The notes under the pieces are model-generated. The model did not search any database. It saw only the letters and a list, made by a program, of their open reading frames with translations, and was not told the DNA's origin. A stretch of DNA of 8,011 nt from Acidobacteriota bacterium (lineage in GTDB: Bacteria; Acidobacteriota; Terriglobia; UBA7540): assembly GCA_021827245.1 (NCBI GenBank), contig JAKAWN010000319.1:1-8011 (forward strand). The letters run 5' to 3'. Shown here in pieces: positions 1 to 5,393 of the stretch (its first letter is position 1; the number at the start of each line of letters is the position of its first letter). The position numbers and the translations under genes were made by a program.

Positions 1-380
1 CATCGTGGATCTCCTTTGCGTGTGCTTCAGCGGCTCACGTTTAGGAGTTTCCGCGATGGACTCCTGCAAATGTCAAACTTCTACTGCCACCCCGGCAGAG
101 CCGGGGGAACTCCCTTGGAAATTAGGAAATCACATGTCTGCGTCTGGCGCAAGACCGGCCGAGCACTTGTACCTTCTCTATCGTCTGGAGACAACGTCCT
201 GGCGTGGGTGAAGGATGCCTTCGGCATTGCCGTTTTGTACTTACATTTACCCGTTTATGGAAAGGTGCCCGAAGCGGCTGTTGATGAGGGTGGATAATCC
301 TCGTTAGCGTTTCGGTCTGGTCTGATGCATTTTCGAGAACCGTCGTGTCAGGAAAGGCTCATGTGGATCGAAATTTGGCA
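1..380. other. Stretch without a convincing gene
   Basis: Short open frames exist on the plus strand (for example 16-297), but none shows a recognisable domain, a good ribosome binding site or a protein-like composition. The only structure I see is the hairpin at 90-106. The left window edge could cut off part of a gene, but I see no coding continuity into it. Confidence 0.5.
90..106. repeat. GC-rich hairpin
   Basis: A perfect 7-bp inverted repeat, CCCCGGC / GCCGGGG, encloses the loop AGA. It is not followed by a T-run on either strand, so it does not look like an intrinsic terminator. Its apex (GC-AGA-GC) differs from the CT...AG apex of the hairpins near the transposase. It could be a remnant of a mobile-element end, but nothing nearby supports that. 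Confidence 0.4.
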
Positions 381-875
381 CTAATGTGCTGTGCGGTTTC
401 GGCTGCCTGAATTCAGCTTCAGTTGCCAGGCTTGCTCGAGGTCCTTGAATGCGGAGAGTATGTTAACCGCGGCCCATCGCTGATTAATGCAGCTAGTGGG
501 AAGAGATGCGTAATGCAAAATCTTCATCAGGCATTCGGTTGATTTCTGCACAAGCTCGTGTTCTCCGGTTTGCGTCATCAGCCTGTGCATGCTCTCCAAT
601 ATCGAGTCAGCAAACGGTTTGAAGTGCTCGGCATAATCAATCGTGCGGAATTCTTCAATGAAGTCTTCCTTATCTTGAAGCCCCTCAGCAGAGGCCCTTT
701 GTGCCAGCCCGATAAGGCGAGTTCCTAACATGGCAAACAACTCCGGCTCTTCCGAGTATTCAGCCAGGAACGCCAAGTCCGGCAGAATCCCGTCTAAGAA
801 GCGTTCGAAATAGGGGGTGACAAATGGCCTCTCCAATTCAGGTTCCTCCGCTTTAACAATCAACGGGGTTATCAT
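381..875 (-). CDS. Unrecognised acidic helical protein, possibly partial
   Basis: A 164-residue reading from the ATG at 875 to the stop at 381. I do not recognise the family. The composition looks protein-like: it is rich in Glu, Leu, Phe and Ala with few prolines after residue 35, which suggests a mostly helical soluble protein. There is no signal peptide or membrane segment. Local sequences such as PYFERFLDGILPDLAFLAEY and AEHFKPFADSILESMHRLM look amphipathic. The open frame continues upstream to 1079, but that part lies over the epimerase remnant in another frame and is probably not translated. No Shine-Dalgarno precedes the ATG at 875 or the alternative GTG at 932, so the true start may be missing and this may be the tail of a broken gene. 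It follows the epimerase remnant on the same strand. The call as coding rests on composition and length alone. Confidence 0.42.
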   Translation of the reverse strand: MITPLIVKAEEPELERPFVTPYFERFLDGILPDLAFLAEYSEEPELFAMLGTRLIGLAQRASAEGLQDKEDFIEEFRTIDYAEHFKPFADSILESMHRLMTQTGEHELVQKSTECLMKILHYASLPTSCINQRWAAVNILSAFKDLEQAWQLKLNSGSRNRTAH

Positions 876-937
876 ATTCGGCACGTCCAGGGGTGGACAA
901 TAGAACGATGGTTGGTCCAACTTTAGTGCCACAAACT

Positions 938-1243
938 CTAAGGGTGGGATGCGTACCCTCTGACATCTTTGACCTGAAAGATCGCTAATCTTCGGAAGTA
1001 CTCGCAGGAAAACACCGCGGGGTTGGGGCCATAAGCGAGCTGATGCATATATGCATTGCCGATGTCGTAATTCCGCCACGCCAGCTTTGGATCGGCTTCT
1101 TCAAGGATAAAACTCATCTCGGTTGGATGGTCGGCAAATACCCGCCAGTGCATGTGGTAGCAGAGCTTCAAACCTTCCTTTCTGACGGCTTCGCCCAGGC
1201 GGTTGAGACCCTCGGTAGTGCGGCGGCTCTGGGAGCCCCCTAA
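938..1243 (-). pseudogene. Sugar-phosphate isomerase/epimerase-like TIM barrel, C-terminal remnant
   Basis: The frame open from 1243 to the stop at 938 encodes about 100 residues. It resembles the C-terminal third of the xylose-isomerase-like TIM barrel family (AP endonuclease 2 superfamily). Visible hallmarks are LNRLGEAVRKEGLKLCYH, the HMHW histidine strand, EEADPKLAW, NYDIGNAYMHQL and IFQVKDV. Complete members are usually 250-320 residues, so the N-terminal half or more is missing. The upstream in-frame stop (1244-1246) lies inside the last codons of the dehydratase gene, and no start codon with a ribosome binding site precedes the conserved part. The 3' side also stops early, soon after VKDV, before the final barrel strands. 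In relatives the residue before VKD is normally His and contributes to the metal site; here it is Gln. Family and decay are fairly clear. The original substrate is unknown, but relatives often accompany sugar-acid genes like the adjacent one. Confidence 0.72.
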
Positions 1244-2532
1244 TCAACAACTAATTCCCAGCCGAATCCTGGCCGGTCAGGAGGGCGCATGTAAATCCCC
1301 TCAGGGCCGCGGCTGATCTGGTTGTCCTCCTCAAACCGCTGGTAGACCTCCGGCGGACCGCCCGGAGGAGGCAGGAACATTTCACACCACGGGCTATTGG
1401 TGGTGGCAAGTATAAACTGCGCTCCGCCGTGCGACCAACCCGCGTGAGGAATCACGGGGATGTTGTAAGCGCTCGCCAGCGCGGCAATGTGACGCAGCTC
1501 GGTGAGTCCTCCGCACCACGTGATATCCGGCTGCCAGATGTCAACGGCATTGTATTCCAGCAGCAGCCGGAAACCCCAGCGCGTATACTCATGCTCGCCA
1601 GTCGCCATCTGCGTGGTTCGGATTCTCGAATGGATCCTTTTGAAGCCGTCGTAATCGTCAGGCGGAAGGCATTCCTCCATCCAGTAAACGCGGTAAGGCG
1701 CAACCGCCTCCGCAAGCTCAATGGCATACTCTTCAGTGAGCGCCATCCAGCAATCCAGCATGATGTCGCCATCGGGACCGAGAGCTTCCCTGGCCTTCTG
1801 GACCAGTTCCGCGTTCTTCTTCAGTCCGTCGCGCCCATCAGCAGGCCCGTAAGGAACCGCCAGCTTCAGCCTTTTGTATCCGAACTTGATGTGCTGCTCC
1901 ACGTCATTTCCGGTGCAGTAAGCAGGAATTCTGGACTTGGTTTCTCCGCCCAGCAGCTTGTAGACGGGCAGACCCAGAGCCTTGCCGATAATGTCCCACA
2001 GAGCCAGGTCGACGCCGCTGATGGCGTTGATCACAAGCCCCTTGCGTCCGTAATAAAGGGTGGAGCGCCACATGATGTCCCAAAGCTCCTCCACGTTAAA
2101 TGGGTCTTCGCCCATCAGCAACTTGGTGAGGTGCCTTTCGATGACGAAGCTACATCCCGGCCCGCCAAACCCGATTCCTTTGACTCCCTTGTCGGTGGAA
2201 ATCTCGACGGCATCCGGTCCCAGGTCATCTGCCATAAAGGAGCTTCGCTTCGCCTTGTATTTTGGATAGATGGACATGGGATTTGCCACAAGTGCTCCGC
2301 CGGTGCTCCAGGAACCCGGTGCAGGCTTGTAGGCGGGCAAAGGTCTCGCCGGCCTCGGGCGAACCATCCTGACGCCTGTGATCTTGAGTTTGCTGTTCTC
2401 GTCTCGAAAAGCAAGCGGAGGAGGAAGCGGCAGAGGCGCAAGCGCAGCCGCACCATCTCTTGGAGCGACTACCGCGCTCAAGGCACCCATGGACAGTACC
2501 GTCCCAGCTTCAATGAATCTTCTTCGGTCCAT
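1240..2532 (-). CDS. Tat-exported enolase-superfamily dehydratase, L-rhamnonate dehydratase type
   Basis: A 430-residue member of the mandelate racemase branch of the enolase superfamily. These enzymes use Mg2+ to abstract the proton next to a carboxylate, and the closest family I recognise dehydrates L-rhamnonate to 2-keto-3-deoxy-L-rhamnonate. The N terminus MDRRRFIEAG followed by a hydrophobic, Ala-rich stretch to about residue 30 is a twin-arginine signal, so the enzyme is probably exported folded. The capping domain (about 50-180) includes ANPMSIY and LVINAISGVDLALWD. The barrel carries metal ligands D260 (MLDCWM), E286 (MEECLPP) and E313 (GEH), the D336/H363 dyad (QPDITWCGG, PHAGW), and ends with PGFGWEL, all as in RhmD. 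R96 matches the substrate arginine of the family; the N-terminal active-site histidine of E. coli RhmD has no obvious counterpart. The ATG at 2532 is chosen over an upstream one because AGGAGG lies 6 bases before it and the Tat motif begins there. Exact substrate is uncertain. Confidence 0.9.
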   Translation of the reverse strand: MDRRRFIEAGTVLSMGALSAVVAPRDGAAALAPLPLPPPLAFRDENSKLKITGVRMVRPRPARPLPAYKPAPGSWSTGGALVANPMSIYPKYKAKRSSFMADDLGPDAVEISTDKGVKGIGFGGPGCSFVIERHLTKLLMGEDPFNVEELWDIMWRSTLYYGRKGLVINAISGVDLALWDIIGKALGLPVYKLLGGETKSRIPAYCTGNDVEQHIKFGYKRLKLAVPYGPADGRDGLKKNAELVQKAREALGPDGDIMLDCWMALTEEYAIELAEAVAPYRVYWMEECLPPDDYDGFKRIHSRIRTTQMATGEHEYTRWGFRLLLEYNAVDIWQPDITWCGGLTELRHIAALASAYNIPVIPHAGWSHGGAQFILATTNSPWCEMFLPPPGGPPEVYQRFEEDNQISRGPEGIYMRPPDRPGFGWELVVD

Positions 2533-2537
2533 ATCGA

Positions 2538-2544
2538 CCCTCCT
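2538..2544 (-). promoter_or_regulatory. Ribosome binding site fixing the dehydratase start
   Basis: AGGAGGG on the minus strand lies a few bases upstream of the ATG at 2532. This near-perfect Shine-Dalgarno decides the start against the in-frame ATG at 2667, whose extra 45 residues would hide the Tat signal. Confidence 0.8.
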
Positions 2545-2688
2545 GACCTTCAGCAATTCGGCTGTTACAAAGTGCTTTTCTGGCACAACTCTGTTACTAC
2601 CAAGCCATGAAACTACGGTCCGCTCAACTACGCAGACACATATCAAAATGGGTCGCGGGCGTGCCACGGCAAACCCGAATCTGAACGA

Positions 2689-2709
2689 CTACCGGCTGAA
2701 AGCCGGTAG
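2689..2709. repeat. Right-end hairpin of the IS200-like element
   Basis: A perfect 9-bp stem, CTACCGGCT / AGCCGGTAG, with loop GAA. Together with the hairpins at 2719-2731 and 3230-3246 it shares the CT-GAA-AG apex, as expected for structures read by one Y1 transposase. It lies between tnpA and the dehydratase gene and lacks a T-run on the minus strand, so a terminator role is not evident. Confidence 0.75.
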
Positions 2710-2718
2710 GTTCTCAAA

Positions 2719-2731
2719 CGACTGAAAGTCG
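2719..2731. repeat. Second hairpin with CT-GAA-AG apex
   Basis: A perfect 5-bp stem, CGACT / AGTCG, with loop GAA, nine bases from the right-end hairpin. It repeats the same apex with a different stem, so the apex is conserved while stem pairs vary by compensation. Confidence 0.6.
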
Positions 2732-2736
2732 CACTT

Positions 2737-2750
2737 GCGGCTCAAGCCGC
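2737..2750. repeat. REP-like hairpin with CT-CA-AG apex
   Basis: A perfect 6-bp stem, GCGGCT / AGCCGC, with a 2-base loop CA. It resembles the hairpins at 6538-6664 more than the GAA-loop pair beside it. It lies 27 bases beyond the tnpA stop codon. Confidence 0.6.
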
Positions 2751-2761
2751 CTGAAGAGTTC

Positions 2762-2775
2762 CCGGCGCGCGCCGG
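2762..2775. repeat. 14-bp perfect palindrome
   Basis: CCGGCGCGCGCCGG reads the same on both strands and ends just before the tnpA stop codon at 2777. It has no loop, so as DNA it is a simple dyad. Function is unknown and it may be chance in GC-rich sequence. Confidence 0.4.
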
Positions 2776-2776
2776 C

Positions 2777-3190
2777 TCAAGGCTCTTCCGGCGCGGTGAT
2801 CTTGAACCCTTGATCATCCTGATCCCATTTCTGGCTTTCGATGTACTCCATGATCGTCTTCTCATCCACCGCGCCGACCGTCGCGCAGAAATACCCCCGC
2901 GCCCACAGATGCTGTCCCCAATATCGCTTTCGCAAGTGCGGAAACTCCTCTTGCAACCGCCGCGAGGACCGCCCCTTGATATACTGCACCAGCTTCGCCG
3001 GCGCCAACTGCGACGGCGCCGCCACCAGCATGTGCACATGGTCCGGCGAGATCGCCCCTCGGATAATGCTCACCTCCCGCGCCTGCTCCGCTACTTCTCC
3101 GCGCAGTATCTTGTATCGATACTTCGTGATCCAGATCAGATGATACTTGAGGTCCCATACCGCATGCCCGTTGTATCGATATTCACCCAT
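2777..3190 (-). CDS. tnpA: IS200/IS605-family Y1 HUH transposase
   Basis: A 137-residue TnpA. The family nicks and joins single-stranded DNA through a catalytic tyrosine, recognising subterminal hairpins. The order of motifs is typical: WDLKYHLIWITKYRYKILRGEV at the start (residues 12-33), SPDHVHMLV with the metal-binding HUH pair H51/H53, KGRSSRRL, FPHLRKRYWGQHLWARGYFCATVG, and the helix with catalytic Y116 in EYIESQ (with Q120). The ATG at 3190 is preceded by GGAGG about ten bases upstream and by a second purine run adjacent to the ATG. Compared with relatives as I remember them, the segment between RGEVAEQARE and IIRG (around residues 39-42) is about ten residues short, which would remove most of the first long helix. 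The reading frame is intact and all catalytic residues are present, so activity is uncertain rather than lost. It shares the strand of the downstream dehydratase gene. Confidence 0.9.
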   Translation of the reverse strand: MGEYRYNGHAVWDLKYHLIWITKYRYKILRGEVAEQAREVSIIRGAISPDHVHMLVAAPSQLAPAKLVQYIKGRSSRRLQEEFPHLRKRYWGQHLWARGYFCATVGAVDEKTIMEYIESQKWDQDDQGFKITAPEEP

Positions 3191-3229
3191 CCCTCCTTCG
3201 CCTCCTTCCCGAGTTGGAGGCTAAAGCTT

Positions 3230-3246
3230 ACCACCTGAAAGGTGGT
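3230..3246. repeat. Left-end hairpin of the IS200-like element
   Basis: A perfect 7-bp stem, ACCACCT / AGGTGGT, with loop GAA, 39 bases upstream of the tnpA start. It has the same GAA loop and closing T-A pair as the right-end hairpins, which supports its role as the matching end of the element. Confidence 0.72.
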
Positions 3247-3892
3247 GGGATTAAACCCGGCACGTCGAACTAAAGAAAAGCCGCGGAGTCCCTGGGATAC
3301 GAGGCTCTGGCGCTGTCCGCTATTCTACAACTTCAAATGGCCGCCACCGCAAAAAAGCAGTGGACATGGCACCCGGCAGATCCTTCATGACTGAAACAGA
3401 CACTGGGATAGGAGTCTGCGATTGCCGGGGCGAAACGGGGGAGCAGAAAAAAGTCTCGTCACCTCCTTCCGGTCGCGCGGCACGTTCTGCCGGCAGCGGC
3501 AGGTGATATGATTACGACAAGTGACATCACCCGGCATCGCACCGTTCGCATGGTCGTCGATATTACCGCCTGAGCGGGACGGCAGCTATCACAACAAGGT
3601 TCCTGGAGTCAAAGAGGCAGGGGGATTGGAACTGGAAAGGCAAACCCTCACCCACTCGTGGATTTGCGCGGCGCCACGAATCCTGCCGTTCCAGAGTTGA
3701 CTGCTGCATTGAGGCAGACACACCCATGCTCCAAAGAAAACCGGAAAACCTTTCGGGCGCCCAACGCTAGACTGCGTTTTGCACATGCAGCCAACCCAGT
3801 TGCCAATTGCATTCCGGAGGCGGTCAGTTGTATGTTGTCGGTCGGATTGCAGTGATGGAAATTCTCGTTGACATCATGAACAGGAGAAGAAA
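3247..3892. other. Intergenic stretch without a recognised gene
   Basis: About 645 bases between the insertion element and the RraA-like gene. Open frames here (for example 3589-3786 minus, 3658-3855 plus) overlap each other on opposite strands and show no domain, no good ribosome binding site and no protein-like composition. The region presumably carries the promoter of the plus-strand gene at 3893, but I cannot place it. The only clear signal is AGGAG at 3882-3886. Confidence 0.5.
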
Positions 3893-4699
3893 ATGAAAAA
3901 TCACCTTCACTTATTGAAACAACCGGCAGTGCTTGTCCTGCTCGTCTGTGTTGCGCTCCTCTGGGAGGGATGTGGGAGCAGAGGAGGGCGGGGACAGGGA
4001 CAAGGGCAGAACCAGGCGCCCGCCGCAGTTACGCCGGAAAACATGAGCGCCCAGCAACGGATGCTGCTGGAGTACCGCCAGGTCGAGGTTGCCTCGATTT
4101 CCGACGCCGAAGAACAGCTCTATGGCCGCAAGATGTACATGAGCCACCGCATGCGTCCGATCTTCGCAACGAAGTTTGTCGGATTCGCCGTGACAGTGCT
4201 GCTTAAGAAGCAGGAAAACCACCAGGGAGGAGCGGCTTTGACCGGCATGTTGGCGGCAATCGACCACGGAGGCCCCAACGACGTTTATGTGATGAAAGTA
4301 CAGGATGGAATCAACATCGCGGGGATGGGCGGTGAAATGGGTACGGCCATGGCGGCCCGTGGATTCGTGGGTGCCGTGATTGACGGCGGAACGCGTGACG
4401 TTGCATACCTGCGGAAGATTCAGTTCCCAGTTTATGCCTTGGGGATTGTTCCCTCTACCTCGGTTGATCACTATGTTTTCGGCGGGTCGAACATTCCGAT
4501 CGTCTGCGACGGCGTTCCGGTTTCGGCGGGAGACATCGTGGCCGCGGACGAAGACGGCGTGGTGGTGGTGCCACGAGTGGACGCAGAACAGGTGCTGAAA
4601 AGGGCGCAACAACTGGATTTCACTGAGCACACGATGTATCCCTACATCGCCAAGTACAAGTCCATCGAGGAAGCTGTCAAGAAGTTCGGACGGCTCTGA
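3893..4699 (+). CDS. Exported RraA-family (class II aldolase-like) protein
   Basis: A 268-residue protein with an export signal and an RraA fold. Residues 1-27 have a basic start, a hydrophobic core (VLVLLVCVALL) and WEGC, a weak match to a lipobox at C27; a Gly/Gln-rich linker (about 28-44) follows. The RraA domain spans about 50-230, from the ISDAEEQLYG and GFAVTV region to GDIVAADEDGVVVVP. The family signature G-x20-R-D is present as G147...R168-D169 (IDGGTRD). In RraA-fold enzymes such as 4-hydroxy-4-methyl-2-oxoglutarate aldolase and oxaloacetate decarboxylase these residues bind the 2-oxo acid, so pyruvate-type aldolase or decarboxylase activity is plausible. RNase E inhibition, the E. 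coli RraA role, is unlikely outside the cytoplasm. A C-terminal extension of about 35 residues rich in Tyr and Lys follows. The start has AGGAG six bases upstream. The proposed link to the dehydratase product is inference; lipid anchoring versus signal cleavage is undecided. Confidence 0.85.
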   Translation: MKNHLHLLKQPAVLVLLVCVALLWEGCGSRGGRGQGQGQNQAPAAVTPENMSAQQRMLLEYRQVEVASISDAEEQLYGRKMYMSHRMRPIFATKFVGFAVTVLLKKQENHQGGAALTGMLAAIDHGGPNDVYVMKVQDGINIAGMGGEMGTAMAARGFVGAVIDGGTRDVAYLRKIQFPVYALGIVPSTSVDHYVFGGSNIPIVCDGVPVSAGDIVAADEDGVVVVPRVDAEQVLKRAQQLDFTEHTMYPYIAKYKSIEEAVKKFGRL

Positions 4700-4894
4700 G
4701 GCGCGGGTCTGCCGGCGTGGCACAAGGCAATCTTCTGACAACCAGCGTGGCACTTTCAGGAGGCAATGCACCACCAAAGTTCCATTGCCACGGGGCGGAA
4801 AAGAATGATACTTCCAATACTCGAAAGAGATCGCCAGGAGAAGTCGCCACACTAGGCAGGAGACAAAGACAAGGGTCCGGATGGGGGACGGTTC

Positions 4895-5158
4895 ATGTCT
4901 TGCCATATGTCGCTGTACGATTTCGACCGCGCAGTCAAGATGATCCTGAATCAGGAGTTCGTGGGCGTATTGGAGATGGGGCTTGTTTCGGAAGAGGCGC
5001 TTTTCCCTGTAATGGCCGGGATGCGCATCTCACTTCGCAGAGCATTCCCTGCGATGTCAGAGACCGAAGCCGAGTTGCGCTTGCAACAACTGCAGGAGGA
5101 GTGCAGAGACACAGCGGACAGCATTTTTGCCATTGCCGAGGCTGTCCGTTGGAACTGA
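4895..5158 (+). CDS. Possible small protein of unknown function
   Basis: An 87-residue frame 195 bases after the RraA-like gene on the same strand. I do not recognise it. The sequence looks protein-like: an N-terminal YDFDRAVKMILNQEFVGVLEMG, then RISLRRAFPAMSETEAELRLQQLQEEC, an amphipathic helix with heptad-like Leu spacing, and a short tail. There is no signal peptide. The ATG at 4895 is preceded by GGGGGAC eight or so bases upstream, a passable ribosome binding site; the inner ATG at 4907 has none. Overlapping longer frames on both strands (4717-5175 plus, 4951-5511 minus) have poorer composition, rich in Arg, Pro, Ser and Cys, and I consider them shadows. It could instead be noncoding. Confidence 0.45.
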   Translation: MSCHMSLYDFDRAVKMILNQEFVGVLEMGLVSEEALFPVMAGMRISLRRAFPAMSETEAELRLQQLQEECRDTADSIFAIAEAVRWN

Positions 5159-5358
5159 GAAAGATCGCGCATTGAAGGATCCCGGCCGGGCCGAGCACCA
5201 ATGTACCCGCCCGGGCATTCCGGCGCTGTCGTCTGGCAGTTTGGAGTCCGGCGCAGTCTATCGCACTTCACGCCGCGGAGAACGCACCGCCACAAGTACG
5301 GCAGCCACGCTGACTTGCGGTTGTCTGCAGCCGGGATGAGGCCATCACGCCCCGGAAA

Positions 5359-5378
5359 GCGGAGGTATCGCCCTCCGC
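5359..5378 (-). terminator. Possible terminator after the aldo/keto reductase
   Basis: A perfect 7-bp stem, GCGGAGG / CCTCCGC, with a 6-base loop lies 16 bases beyond the reductase stop codon. On the minus strand it is followed only by TTT and then GC-rich sequence, so the U-tract is weak. Position favours a terminator; sequence support is modest. Confidence 0.35.
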
Positions 5379-5393
5379 AAAGTGAAAGGCTTT

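Larger units (their letters stand above)
2689..3246 (-). mobile_element. Minimal IS200/IS605-like element (tnpA only)
   Basis: A single Y1 transposase gene is flanked by short imperfect-palindrome hairpins, the architecture of IS200-type elements that move as single-stranded DNA and have no terminal inverted repeats or target duplication. Outermost hairpins are at 3230-3246 (left end, upstream of tnpA) and 2689-2709 (right end). These mark only the visible structured limits; true cleavage sites may be some bases outside. No tnpB or accessory gene is present. The element sits about 157 bases upstream of the dehydratase start on the same strand. Confidence 0.72.

Noticed and set aside
16..297. 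93-codon plus-strand open frame at the left edge
   Set aside because: It runs through the hairpin at 90-106, has no ribosome binding site or recognisable domain, and overlaps another frame of equal quality.
876..1079. N-terminal extension of the 381-875 gene up to the ATG at 1079
   Set aside because: Most of this segment reads the epimerase remnant out of frame, giving a composition unlike the rest of the protein.
1429..2610. Long plus-strand open frame of 393 codons over the dehydratase gene
   Set aside because: It is antisense to a gene with complete enolase-superfamily motifs, and its translation shows no domain. Long antisense frames are common opposite GC-rich genes.
3111..3181. Direct repeat TTGTATCGATA at 3111-3121 and 3171-3181
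   Set aside because: Both copies lie inside tnpA and encode the repeated Tyr-Arg-Tyr of the family N terminus, so protein sequence explains them.
3868..3873. Perfect TTGACA resembling a -35 box upstream of the RraA-like gene
   Set aside because: It lies only 20 bases before the start codon, so a matching -10 box would fall inside the coding region.
3911..4906. Long minus-strand open frame of 331 codons opposite the RraA-like gene
   Set aside because: Composition is rich in His, Arg, Ser and Cys without domain structure. The plus strand carries the G-x20-R-D signature and a ribosome binding site.
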